Part shown: positions 51,495-60,764 of the stretch, one piece after another
Position numbering within the stretch: position 1 is the stretch's first letter
How the letters are laid out: each line of letters opens with the position of its first letter
Source: Palleniella intestinalis
GTDB taxonomy: Bacteria > Bacteroidota > Bacteroidia > Bacteroidales > Bacteroidaceae
Length of the DNA stretch: 64,000 nt
Reading direction: 5' to 3'
Assembly: GCF_013166595.1 (NCBI RefSeq)
Contig: NZ_JABKKG010000001.1
Location: 1 to 64,000, forward strand
Program-made: the position numbers and the translations under genes
Notes under the pieces: generated by a model
What the model saw: only the letters and a program-made list of their open reading frames with translations
Databases searched by the model: none
Told to the model about the DNA's origin: nothing

Positions 51495-52745
51495 TTAACG
51501 TGTCAGTTCACCAAAGCCATAGAGTAAGTCTGCACGTCCGCCTGTCGGGCGGAAATAAACCAGGCACGAATAGCGATTCTCCGTTTGGTGGTAGTTGCCT
51601 TCTGTTGGTAGTGTTATTGTTTCTCCATTATTCTGGCGGAGGAGGTATTGATATGAGTAATATCCCATTTTAAGTTTGACAGCGCAATGGTATTGCTTGT
51701 GTTCTGGGTCATACTCCATAAGATACTCATTTAGTAGACGGTCGTTTGTCCATTGGCCATTAAGGTAGACATCACCTTTGAATGGTCGTGGTGAGTCATA
51801 TGTGAAATGGCAAATAAAGTATTCTGATTCTGTGTCATTGTTTATGTTGTCAGTGTTGCGAATGTAGAATGCTCCGTTGGCATCCTCGTCGTAGACATAA
51901 TTCGGGCGTGGTTTGTCGGTGAATAGCCATACATGATAGTTCTCTCCGTCGAAATCCGTATGGTCAACTCCCATGGAGGTTCTATGGAGGTCAAGAAACT
52001 CAAATTTTCGGTATTCGTTTCCTGCTGTAAAAATCAAATCTTTGCTATGCTTCCATTCCATTCCATCAGCAGAGCGGAATGTCGGGCGTGGCAGCCATCG
52101 TGCGCTTGTCCACCTATTATTTTGCAGAGCAATTGTTTTTATTTGGTTATCAGGGTTCTGTATTCTGACATTATTATATGAGAGACGAACAGTGAGTTGT
52201 TGGTGTGCATTGTTAAAATCAATATCTGTTGCTGTGGTCATGTCAATACCTACACTGAACTTTGGTTCTATAACCATAAAGCAACATTTTGCTATGTCTT
52301 TTCCAGAGTTGTCATCTGTTATTGTGATTCTGTAGTTGCCGGAGAGTTTTAAGCGACATTGTTCATTAGGTAACTGGAGACGGTAATGGGTGTAGAGTGT
52401 AGCCATATTTATGGATTCTTGGTAGTCATCAATTGTCAGCCCATTGTAAAATCCATCAATGAAATCTGTCTCAAAAAGTCCTTTGCTTGGTGTCCAATCC
52501 GCCTCACAATGTTCGAGTTTGTAAGTGTATCGGTGATAATCATGTGTAAGGTCATCAAATTCTATATTTATTCTTTCATCGCGTCTGAGAGAAATGATAG
52601 GTAATCCAAGCCAGTTCTGGTCCGCAACAATTTCAAGAGACTTTATCTCTGGTGAGAGGATTTCATGGCGTTGAGCACTGATGTAAGTAGGTATCAGTGA
52701 AAAGAGGTATGTTGCTACTATTATAATTGTATATTTTTGTTCCAT
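51495..52745 (-). CDS. exported DUF5103-type protein
   Basis: A 416-residue protein with a signal peptide (IIIVATYLFSLIPTYISAQ). It matches the Bacteroidetes DUF5103 family by its start after the signal (EIKSLEIVADQNWLGLPIISL), the HDYHRYTYKLEHCEADW segment and the C-terminal RYSCLVYFRPTGGRADLLYGFGEL. The N-terminal part is a beta-sandwich-like domain. Function unknown; secreted or periplasmic. It is monocistronic, divergent from the Wza-like gene. Confidence 0.85.
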   Translation of the reverse strand: MEQKYTIIIVATYLFSLIPTYISAQRHEILSPEIKSLEIVADQNWLGLPIISLRRDERINIEFDDLTHDYHRYTYKLEHCEADWTPSKGLFETDFIDGFYNGLTIDDYQESINMATLYTHYRLQLPNEQCRLKLSGNYRITITDDNSGKDIAKCCFMVIEPKFSVGIDMTTATDIDFNNAHQQLTVRLSYNNVRIQNPDNQIKTIALQNNRWTSARWLPRPTFRSADGMEWKHSKDLIFTAGNEYRKFEFLDLHRTSMGVDHTDFDGENYHVWLFTDKPRPNYVYDEDANGAFYIRNTDNINNDTESEYFICHFTYDSPRPFKGDVYLNGQWTNDRLLNEYLMEYDPEHKQYHCAVKLKMGYYSYQYLLRQNNGETITLPTEGNYHQTENRYSCLVYFRPTGGRADLLYGFGELTR

Positions 52746-52769
52746 GACATGATTTTAATATTGCTGTTG

Positions 52770-52777
52770 CAAAGATA
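52770..52777 (-). promoter_or_regulatory. -7 box of the DUF5103 gene
   Basis: TATCTTTG on the minus strand, 25 nt before the ATG. No good -33 element. Confidence 0.55.
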
Positions 52778-52855
52778 CAAAAATTAATTGAAAAATAGCA
52801 CTCAACCGACAAAATAAAGTTTTGTAAAAAATAAACATACTTTTCTTATTAAAAG

Positions 52856-52887
52856 TTTGGAGGTTGTAGTAAAAATTATTATCTTTG
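52856..52887 (+). promoter_or_regulatory. promoter of the Wza-like gene
   Basis: TTTG (52856-52859) and TATCTTTG (52880-52887) are spaced by 20 nt. The leader is only about 15 nt. Confidence 0.75.
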
Positions 52888-52909
52888 CATAAAATTTACA
52901 TTATAGTAT

Positions 52910-53683
52910 ATGAAAAAAATATATTTCTTTTTCCCTCTCCTGATTGCAGTGATGACTCTTATGAGTTGTGGAACTTCTAAAAAGATTGTCTATTTTCAGA
53001 ATGCAGATGAGGTAAGCCTTGAGGCTTCTCGTATGTTGTATGATGCAAAAATAATGCCGAAAGACCTGCTGTCTATTTCTGTACACACTACAGACGCGCA
53101 GGCTTCTGCTCCATTTAATATTACTTCTAGTCAGGGAGCTGGAGGTACAAGTAATAACGGTTATCTTGTTGATAATGATGGTAATATAGAATTCCCTATA
53201 TTGGGTAAACTTCATGTGTCAGGACTGACAAAAAACCAATGTCAGGATATGATTGCTGCCAAACTGAAACCTTATTTCTTAAAAGAGGAATCCCCATTGG
53301 TCAAGGTAAGCATGGCAAATTACCGTGTAACAGTTCTTGGAGAAGTATCAAGTCCTGGAGTTGTTCCTGTATCGGCAGAAAAGATGAGTATTCTTGAGGC
53401 TATTGCCGAATCAGGTGATTTGAGCATTTACGGAAAGCGTAATAATGTATTGCTTATAAGGGAGGATGAAAAAGGTGAGAAGAAAATGCATCGGCTGGAT
53501 CTTACTGATGCAAATATAATTAATTCACCTTATTTCTATCTTCAGCAGAATGATGTTATTTATGTTGAACCAAATAAAGTGAAAAGTGGTAATTCTGCCA
53601 TAGGCACCTCTACAACAATATGGTTGACGGTTATAACATCATTGGTATCAATAGCTTCTTTAGTAATAAGTATTGCAAGATAA
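52910..53683 (+). CDS. Wza-like polysaccharide export lipoprotein
   Basis: A 257-residue lipoprotein (lipobox LMSC, Cys about 20). It has a polysaccharide-export domain (about 45-140; MPKDLLSISVHTTD, DNDGNIEFPILGKLHVSGLTKNQ) and an SLBB domain (about 145-220; RVTVLGEVSSPGVVPV, ILEAIAESGDLSIYGKRNNVLLIRE). A C-terminal membrane-spanning segment (IWLTVITSLVSIASLVISIA) corresponds to the Wza outer-membrane helix. Such proteins form the outer-membrane exit channel for capsule or exopolysaccharide. The usual tyrosine-kinase/Wzc partner and glycosyltransferases are not next to it, so it is orphaned here. Confidence 0.9.
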   Translation: MKKIYFFFPLLIAVMTLMSCGTSKKIVYFQNADEVSLEASRMLYDAKIMPKDLLSISVHTTDAQASAPFNITSSQGAGGTSNNGYLVDNDGNIEFPILGKLHVSGLTKNQCQDMIAAKLKPYFLKEESPLVKVSMANYRVTVLGEVSSPGVVPVSAEKMSILEAIAESGDLSIYGKRNNVLLIREDEKGEKKMHRLDLTDANIINSPYFYLQQNDVIYVEPNKVKSGNSAIGTSTTIWLTVITSLVSIASLVISIAR

Positions 53684-53688
53684 AATAT

Positions 53689-53719
53689 AAAGAGATACAG
53701 GAAATGCCTGTATCTCTTT
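53689..53719 (+). terminator. terminator of the Wza-like gene
   Basis: A perfect 13-bp stem (53689-53701 with 53707-53719) with a 5-nt loop, starting five bases after the stop codon. Confidence 0.9.
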
Positions 53720-53786
53720 AATTTCATAAATTACTTTCTCATAATCAAATAAAACTCAAGTTAATTATAAAATAAAGTAAAATATT

Positions 53787-55649
53787 ATGTGTGGTATCGT
53801 AGGTTACATTGGACAAAGACAAGCTTATCCTATTCTTATTAAGGGACTTAAAAGACTTGAATATCGTGGCTATGACAGTGCAGGAGTTGCACTGATAAAT
53901 GAAAATAACGACCTTGGAGTTTATAAAGCCAAAGGAAAAGTATCTGTATTGGAAGCTGTTGCAGAGAAAGGTGATACAACAGGTTGTGTAGGAATCGCCC
54001 ATACACGTTGGGCTACACATGGTGTACCAAGTGAGGCGAATGCCCATCCTCATGTGTCACAGTCCGGCAATCTTACTCTTGTACATAATGGTATAATAGA
54101 GAATTATGCTACTCTTCGTGAGCAGCTTATGGAACGTGGATACAAGTTCAAGAGCGAAACAGACACAGAGGTTCTTGTGCAGTTGATAGACTATATAATG
54201 ACGACAAACAATGTCAACCTTGCCACAGCCGTACGCGGTGCGTTGAACCAAGTGTTTGGTGCATATGCTATAGCGGTTATTGACAGTCGCCATCCTGAAC
54301 AATTGATAGCAGCAAGGAAATCTTCACCGTTGGCAGTTGGTGTGGTAGAGGACAATTCTGAATTCTTCCTTGCGTCAGATGCTTCCCCAATAGCAGAGTA
54401 CACAATGCAGATTGTGTATCTCAATGATGAGGAGATGGCTATTATGGAGTGCGGCAAACCGTTGCAAGTCTTCAAACTGAATGGTGAGGCTACTGACGCT
54501 GTTGTGAAGGAGGTTGATGTGGATTTGTCTATGCTTGATCATGAGGGCTTCCCTCATTTTATGTTAAAGGAAATCTTTGACCAGCCGAATGTTTTGAAGG
54601 ATTGTATGCGTGGCAGAATCATTGAGTCTCCTTACTCTCACCAGCCGGAAGTCCTTCTGTCTGCAGTGAAGAACCATCGTCGTGAACTTTTACAGGCCAA
54701 GCGCATTGTCATTGTATCCTGCGGAACATCATGGCATGCAGGTCTGATAGGCAAGCAGCTGATAGAACATTTCTGCCGTGTTCCTGTGGAAGTGGCGTAT
54801 GCATCGGAGTTCCGTTATTCCGACCCTGTCATAGAGCCTAATGATGTCGTAATGGCAATATCACAGTCCGGAGAAACTGCAGATACTCTCGCAGCAATCA
54901 GACAGGCAAAAGAGAAGGGTGCTCTTATATTTGGAATAGTCAATAGTGTTGGCTCCAGCATTGCACGCGAGTCGGACACTGGTACTTACATCCATGTCGG
55001 ACCGGAGATAGGTGTCGCATCCACCAAGGCTTTTACCGGTCAGTTGGTTGTTCTCACAATGATAGCACTTGCCCTTGGCATGGCAAAGGGAACTGTTGAA
55101 CAAGAGGAATATGAGGAAACTATAAATGAACTTGTTGCCATACCTGACAAGATTAACAAGATTCTTGAGCAGAATGACAAGATACATGCTTTGTCACAGA
55201 AGTTCACCTATGCGCACAATTTCCTTTACCTTGGTCGCGCATGGAATTATCCTGTGGCTTTGGAAGGTGCTCTGAAACTGAAAGAAATATCATACATTCA
55301 TGCTGAAGGTTATCCTGCAGCAGAAATGAAGCATGGACCTATCGCTTTGATTGATGCGGAAATGCCTGTTGTTTTCATAGCAACCCATCATTCCCTTTAC
55401 CAAAAGAATATCTCCAATATGCAGGAAGTCATCTCTCGTCAGGGGCACATCATAGCAATTGTTACTGAAGGTGACGAGGAAATCAATAAAATGGTAGATG
55501 AGGTTATAGAAGTTCCACAGACTTTGGCGTGCCTTGCTCCTCTATTAAGTGTCATACCATTACAGCTGTTGTCTTATCATGTCGCTGTGGCAAAGGGGCT
55601 TAATGTCGACCAACCACGTAATTTGGCAAAGTCTGTAACAGTAGAGTGA
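53787..55649 (+). CDS. glmS: glutamine--fructose-6-phosphate aminotransferase (isomerising)
   Basis: GlmS makes glucosamine-6-phosphate for cell wall and LPS. The 620-residue protein has the Ntn glutaminase domain with Cys2 (MCGIVGYIG; GIAHTRWATHG; NGIIENY) and two SIS sugar-isomerase domains (SCGTSWHAGLIGK; SQSGETADTLAAI; EIGVASTKAFTGQ), ending in the PRNLAKSVTVE C-terminus. No glmS ribozyme is visible upstream, as expected outside Firmicutes. It is followed after 21 nt by carA on the same strand. Confidence 0.98.
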   Translation: MCGIVGYIGQRQAYPILIKGLKRLEYRGYDSAGVALINENNDLGVYKAKGKVSVLEAVAEKGDTTGCVGIAHTRWATHGVPSEANAHPHVSQSGNLTLVHNGIIENYATLREQLMERGYKFKSETDTEVLVQLIDYIMTTNNVNLATAVRGALNQVFGAYAIAVIDSRHPEQLIAARKSSPLAVGVVEDNSEFFLASDASPIAEYTMQIVYLNDEEMAIMECGKPLQVFKLNGEATDAVVKEVDVDLSMLDHEGFPHFMLKEIFDQPNVLKDCMRGRIIESPYSHQPEVLLSAVKNHRRELLQAKRIVIVSCGTSWHAGLIGKQLIEHFCRVPVEVAYASEFRYSDPVIEPNDVVMAISQSGETADTLAAIRQAKEKGALIFGIVNSVGSSIARESDTGTYIHVGPEIGVASTKAFTGQLVVLTMIALALGMAKGTVEQEEYEETINELVAIPDKINKILEQNDKIHALSQKFTYAHNFLYLGRAWNYPVALEGALKLKEISYIHAEGYPAAEMKHGPIALIDAEMPVVFIATHHSLYQKNISNMQEVISRQGHIIAIVTEGDEEINKMVDEVIEVPQTLACLAPLLSVIPLQLLSYHVAVAKGLNVDQPRNLAKSVTVE

Positions 55650-55670
55650 TTTTTATTATATATATTAAAA

Positions 55671-56780
55671 ATGAAAGATGTAACACTTGTCCTTCAGGAC
55701 GGTACAGAATTTCACGGCAAATCATTCGGTTATGAGAATCCGGTTGCTGGTGAGGTTGTTTTCAACACAGCAATGATGGGCTATCCTGAATCTCTTACGG
55801 ATCCATCATATGCAGGCCAAATAATGGTGCTTACATTCCCTTTGGTGGGTAATTATGGTGTGCCGGCATTTTCGTTCGAAAAAAATGGCATCGCTACATT
55901 CATGGAGAGTGATAAGATTTACGCTAAGGCATTAATTGTTTCCGATTACAGTGAGAGCTATAGCCATTGGAATGCCAAGGAGAGTCTCTCGGATTGGCTC
56001 AAGCGTGAAGAAATTCCAGGCATAACAGGCATTGACACCCGTGAACTGACAAAAGTCTTGCGTGAAAACGGTGTAATGATGGGTAAAATTCTTTTTGACA
56101 ACCAGCCTGACAATATTCCGGAAGCAGAATATAATGGTGTAAACTTTGTAGATAAGGTCTCATGCAAAGAAATTATTCATTATGCGGCAAATGTGGCAAC
56201 ACCAAACGAAGCAAAAACTGTCGTGCTTGTTGATTGTGGCGTCAAGGCAAATATCATAAGATGCCTTATCAATCGTGGAGTAAATGTAGTAAGAGTTCCT
56301 TGGAACTATGACTTTACTAACATGGAATTCGACGGGTTGTTTCTTGCTAATGGACCTGGTGATCCGGACATGTGTGTTGAGGCTGTTGACAATATACGCA
56401 TGTTCATTGAGCGTGAAAGCAAGAAAGCAGACTGTGGCGTGCGTCCTATTATGGGAATATGTATGGGCAACCAGTTGTTGGCAAAGGCAGCTGGGGCAAC
56501 TGTTTATAAGCTAAAGTATGGACACCGTTCACATAATCAGCCTGTACGTATGGTTGGCACAGAGACATGCTTTGTTACATCACAAAACCATGGGTATGCA
56601 GTTGATGCAAAGACACTTGGTTCTGATTGGGAACCTTTGTTCGTCAATATGAACGATGGCTCTAATGAAGGTATAAAGCATAAGAAATTTCCTTGGTTCT
56701 CTGCCCAATTTCATCCTGAAGCATGTTCTGGCCCTGTTGATACAGAATTTATGTTTGATAGATTCGTGGAATTGCTTTAA
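55671..56780 (+). CDS. carA: carbamoyl-phosphate synthase small subunit
   Basis: The glutaminase subunit feeds ammonia to CarB for pyrimidine and arginine synthesis. The 369-residue protein has the N-terminal domain (LVLQDGTEFHGKSFGYENPVAGEVVFNTAMMGY) and a triad-type class I amidotransferase domain with nucleophile Cys in PIMGICMGNQ, the preceding FLANGPGDP loop and the catalytic His/Glu region FHPEACSGP. It is complete. Confidence 0.98.
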   Translation: MKDVTLVLQDGTEFHGKSFGYENPVAGEVVFNTAMMGYPESLTDPSYAGQIMVLTFPLVGNYGVPAFSFEKNGIATFMESDKIYAKALIVSDYSESYSHWNAKESLSDWLKREEIPGITGIDTRELTKVLRENGVMMGKILFDNQPDNIPEAEYNGVNFVDKVSCKEIIHYAANVATPNEAKTVVLVDCGVKANIIRCLINRGVNVVRVPWNYDFTNMEFDGLFLANGPGDPDMCVEAVDNIRMFIERESKKADCGVRPIMGICMGNQLLAKAAGATVYKLKYGHRSHNQPVRMVGTETCFVTSQNHGYAVDAKTLGSDWEPLFVNMNDGSNEGIKHKKFPWFSAQFHPEACSGPVDTEFMFDRFVELL

Positions 56781-56843
56781 GGCCCTTGGTCTGTTTACAT
56801 AAAAGAGTTTATGGACATATTATAAACTTATTCAGTTAAAAAC

Positions 56844-59800
56844 ATGGTTGACAAAGATATAAAGAAAGTTTTGCTCCTTGGTTCCGGAGCTTTAAAGATA
56901 GGTGAGGCCGGTGAGTTTGATTATTCAGGTTCACAAGCGCTGAAGGCTCTTCGTGAAGAAGGGGTCAAGACAGTGCTGATTAATCCAAACATTGCAACAG
57001 TCCAGACTTCTGAAGGTGTTGCTGACCAAATTTATTTTCTCCCGGTGCAGCCATACTTTGTAGAGCGTGTCATTGAGAAGGAACGCCCTGATGGTATTCT
57101 TCTTGCATTTGGAGGACAAACCGCTCTTAATTGTGGTGTGGAACTGTATAAAAATGGTGTGCTTGAAAAATACAATGTCCGTGTTTTGGGTACGCCTGTG
57201 CAAGCGATTATTGACACAGAAGACAGAGAGCTATTTGTGAAGAAACTTGACGAAATTAATGTCAAGACAATAAAATCCCAGGCTTGTGACAATATCGAGG
57301 ATGCTCGCAAGGCTGCTTCGGAACTTGGCTATCCTGTCATAATCAGAGCTGCATATGCCCTTGGAGGTTTAGGTTCGGGCTTCTGTGATAATGAAGAAGA
57401 ACTTGACACTCTTGCTGAAAAGGCATTCTCTTTCTCTCCACAGGTTCTTGTTGAGAAATCTTTGAAAGGCTGGAAGGAAATTGAATATGAGGTAGTGCGT
57501 GACAGATACAATAACTGTATAACAGTCTGCAACATGGAAAATTTTGACCCACTTGGCATACACACCGGTGAGTCAATAGTCATAGCACCATCCCAGACAC
57601 TTACAAATTCCGAGTATCATAAGCTGCGTGCCCTTGCAATAAAGATAATTCGGCACATTGGTATTGTTGGCGAGTGTAACGTACAGTATGCTTTTGACCC
57701 GCAGTCGGAGGATTACCGTGTCATTGAAGTGAACGCACGCTTGTCACGCTCTTCTGCTCTTGCCTCAAAAGCAACAGGCTATCCTCTTGCATTTGTTGCA
57801 GCAAAGCTTGGTATGGGATATGGTCTCTTTGAACTGAAAAATTCTGTTACAAAGACAACGTCTGCATTCTTTGAACCAGCATTGGACTATGTTGTATGTA
57901 AGATTCCTCGCTGGGATCTTTCCAAGTTCCGTGGCGTAAACAAAGAACTTGGCTCTTCAATGAAATCTGTCGGAGAGGTTATGGCTATTGGCCGTAACTT
58001 TGAAGAGGCAATACAGAAAGGTCTGCGCATGATAGGGCAGTCCATGCATGGTTTTGTGGAAAATAAAGAACTTGAGGTCGCTGACGTCAAGACTGCTTTG
58101 AAGGAGCCTACAGACAAGCGCATATTCGTCATAGCCAAGGCGATGCAACGTAAGATTTACACCGTTGAGCAGATTCATGAAATAACGAAAATTGACAGAT
58201 GGTTCCTCGAGAAACTTCAGCATATAGTGGACATTGATACGCAATTACGCCATTGCACCTCTGTCAATGTTCTTGACAAGGAGTTATTGCGCACTGCAAA
58301 GATTTATGGATTTACAGATTTCCAAATAGCTCGCGCTGTTGGGCTTGAAAAGGAAATGGGCAATATGCACAAGGCACTTCTCGCTGTGCGTGCTCTCCGT
58401 AAATCATACAACATCTTGCCTGTTGTGAAACAGATAGATACTCTTGCAGCAGAATATCCGGCACATACAAATTATTTGTATATGACATATTCCGGTATAG
58501 GAAGTACAGAAAAACCAGCGCACGATATCAAGTTTGAGAAAGACAATAAAACTGTGATAGTGCTTGGCTCTGGTGCTTATCGTATTGGTTCTTCTGTTGA
58601 GTTTGACTGGTGTGGCGTACAAGCTCTCAATACTATACGCAAAAGCGGATACCGTTCTGTTATGATAAATTATAATCCGGAAACAGTATCCACGGATTAT
58701 GATATGTGCGACCGCCTTTATTTTGACGAGCTGACGTTTGAGCGTGTTATGGACATCATTGAGCTTGAGTCTCCTCATGGTGTGGTTGTGTCGACCGGTG
58801 GCCAGATCCCAAACAATCTTGCCATGAAACTTGATAAGGAAAATGTGCCAATCCTTGGAACTTCAGCAAAGGATATTGATAATTGTGAAGACCGCGCACA
58901 ATTCTCCTCTATGCTTGCGAGAATAGGCGTCGACCAGCCTGAATGGTCAGCGCTGACCAGTATGGACGACATCAATGATTTTATTGATAGGGTAGGCTTC
59001 CCTGTTCTTGTCCGTCCGTCTTATGTGCTTTCCGGAGCAGCGATGAATGTCTGTTCCAATCGTGAGGAGCTGGAGCGTTTCCTTCAGCTTGCCGCGAACG
59101 TATCAGCGGAACATCCGGTAGTAGTATCAAAATTCATCGAGCATGCTAAAGAGATTGATTTTGATGGTGTTGCAAAGGATGGTGAAATAATAGCTTATGC
59201 CATCTCCGAGCATGTGGAATTTGCCGGAGTGCATTCCGGTGACGCAACTTTGCAGTTTCCTCCACAGAAGCTCTATGTTGAGACAATGCGTCGCATAAAG
59301 CGTATAACGAAGCAGATTGCACGCGAGTTGCATATCTCAGGTCCTTTCAACTGCCAGTATATGGCGAAAGACAATGATATTCTTGTAATAGAGACCAATC
59401 TTCGTGCCAGCCGTTCATTCCCATTCGTTTCCAAAGTCTTGAAACTTAATTTTATAGACCTTGCAACGAAAGTGATGCTTAATGTTCCGTTTGATATGCC
59501 GGACAAGAATCTGTTTGACCTTGATTATGTAGGTATAAAGTCAAGCCAATTCTCTTTTAACCGTTTGCAAGGTTCTGACCCTGTGCTTGGCGTTGACATG
59601 GCATCAACGGGAGAAGTTGGTTGTATCGGTGACGACACATCATGTGCTCTTTTGAAGGCTATGCTTTCAGTGGGTCATCGTATTCCAAAGAAAACAGTCC
59701 TGCTTTCAACTGGTGCAACGAAGCAGAAAGCGGAAATGCTTGATGCTGCACATGAGTTGATAAAGAATGGATATGTGCTGTATGCTACCGGTGGCACGCA

Positions 59801-60095
59801 CAGATTCCTTTGCGAGAATGGTGTGGAAAATATTGAAGTGTTCTGGCCATCGGATGAGGGGAAATATCCACAGGCTCTCGAAATGCTTCATGAAAAGAAA
59901 ATAGACATGGTGGTCAACATACCAAAGAACCATACAGCTCGTGAGCTGGACAACGGATACAAGATTCGCCGTGCGGCAATAGACTTGAATATCCCACTGA
60001 TTACAAATTCACGGCTTGCAAGCGCATTCATACACGCTTTCTGCACTATGCCAATAGAAAACATTGCAATAAAATCTTGGTCAGAATATAAATAA
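56844..60095 (+). CDS. carB: carbamoyl-phosphate synthase large subunit
   Basis: This 1083-residue ATP-grasp synthetase makes carbamoyl phosphate from bicarbonate, ammonia and two ATP. Two homologous halves are visible: LLLGSGALKIGEAGEFDYSG and VLGSGAYRIGSSVEFDWCG start each one. IEVNARLSRSSALASK and IETNLRASRSFPFVSK are the metal-binding ends of the two ATP-grasp domains. The C-terminal methylglyoxal-synthase-like regulatory domain (about 950-1083) has YVLYATGGTHRFL. It lies 63 nt after carA; its stop overlaps the rpe start. Confidence 0.98.
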   Translation: MVDKDIKKVLLLGSGALKIGEAGEFDYSGSQALKALREEGVKTVLINPNIATVQTSEGVADQIYFLPVQPYFVERVIEKERPDGILLAFGGQTALNCGVELYKNGVLEKYNVRVLGTPVQAIIDTEDRELFVKKLDEINVKTIKSQACDNIEDARKAASELGYPVIIRAAYALGGLGSGFCDNEEELDTLAEKAFSFSPQVLVEKSLKGWKEIEYEVVRDRYNNCITVCNMENFDPLGIHTGESIVIAPSQTLTNSEYHKLRALAIKIIRHIGIVGECNVQYAFDPQSEDYRVIEVNARLSRSSALASKATGYPLAFVAAKLGMGYGLFELKNSVTKTTSAFFEPALDYVVCKIPRWDLSKFRGVNKELGSSMKSVGEVMAIGRNFEEAIQKGLRMIGQSMHGFVENKELEVADVKTALKEPTDKRIFVIAKAMQRKIYTVEQIHEITKIDRWFLEKLQHIVDIDTQLRHCTSVNVLDKELLRTAKIYGFTDFQIARAVGLEKEMGNMHKALLAVRALRKSYNILPVVKQIDTLAAEYPAHTNYLYMTYSGIGSTEKPAHDIKFEKDNKTVIVLGSGAYRIGSSVEFDWCGVQALNTIRKSGYRSVMINYNPETVSTDYDMCDRLYFDELTFERVMDIIELESPHGVVVSTGGQIPNNLAMKLDKENVPILGTSAKDIDNCEDRAQFSSMLARIGVDQPEWSALTSMDDINDFIDRVGFPVLVRPSYVLSGAAMNVCSNREELERFLQLAANVSAEHPVVVSKFIEHAKEIDFDGVAKDGEIIAYAISEHVEFAGVHSGDATLQFPPQKLYVETMRRIKRITKQIARELHISGPFNCQYMAKDNDILVIETNLRASRSFPFVSKVLKLNFIDLATKVMLNVPFDMPDKNLFDLDYVGIKSSQFSFNRLQGSDPVLGVDMASTGEVGCIGDDTSCALLKAMLSVGHRIPKKTVLLSTGATKQKAEMLDAAHELIKNGYVLYATGGTHRFLCENGVENIEVFWPSDEGKYPQALEMLHEKKIDMVVNIPKNHTARELDNGYKIRRAAIDLNIPLITNSRLASAFIHAFCTMPIENIAIKSWSEYK

Positions 60096-60751
60096 TGGCA
60101 ATAGTTTCACCTTCGCTGCTGGCAGCGGATTTCCTTCATTTGGAGAAGGACATAGAGATGATAAACAAAAGTGGAGCAGATTGGCTTCATTTGGATATTA
60201 TGGATGGAATGTTTGTACCAAACATCTCGTTCGGGTTCAGCGTGCTTGACGCCATAGCAAAAGTTCTCAAGAAGCCAATGGATGTTCATTACATGACAAT
60301 GCGTCCGGAAGATTACATAGAAAGAACTGCAAAGCTTGGCGCAAAATCCATGAATGTTCATATAGAGGCTTGTGGTGAAAGGCTGCCGGATATTATCAGG
60401 CGCATCCATGCTGAAGGAATGAAAGCTGCCGTTACCATCAGTCCGGGCACTCCGGTTGAGGCTGTCCGTCCATACATAAACGATGTGGAGATGATTCTCG
60501 TAATGAGTGTTTATCCCGGTTTTGGCGGTCAGAAATTCATCGAGGCAACCATCGAGCGCATTCATGCCCTGCGTAACATGATTTCCGAATGTGGCAGTAA
60601 AGCCTTGATTGAAGTAGATGGAGGTGTTGATGCTTCAACTGCTCCACGCCTTGTCAAGGCCGGTTGTGACGCGCTTGTGTCCGGTTCGTACATATTCAAG
60701 GCTGACAATCCTATTGAGGTGATAGATTCATTAAAACGACTAACCTTATAA
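60095..60751 (+). CDS. rpe: ribulose-phosphate 3-epimerase
   Basis: This TIM-barrel epimerase interconverts ribulose- and xylulose-5-phosphate in the pentose phosphate pathway. The 218-residue protein has SLLAADFLHLEKD, HLDIMDGMFVPNISFG, the VYPGFGGQKFI motif and EVDGGVD. Its ATG shares an A with the carB stop codon (TAATG), so it is coupled to carB. Ribose-5-phosphate supply and pyrimidine synthesis are thereby linked. Confidence 0.97.
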   Translation: MAIVSPSLLAADFLHLEKDIEMINKSGADWLHLDIMDGMFVPNISFGFSVLDAIAKVLKKPMDVHYMTMRPEDYIERTAKLGAKSMNVHIEACGERLPDIIRRIHAEGMKAAVTISPGTPVEAVRPYINDVEMILVMSVYPGFGGQKFIEATIERIHALRNMISECGSKALIEVDGGVDASTAPRLVKAGCDALVSGSYIFKADNPIEVIDSLKRLTL

Positions 60752-60764
60752 ATCTTAAATAACT

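Noticed and set aside
53684..53786. glmS ribozyme upstream of glmS
   Set aside because: The 103-nt gap is AT-rich, contains only the preceding gene's terminator and has no ribozyme core.
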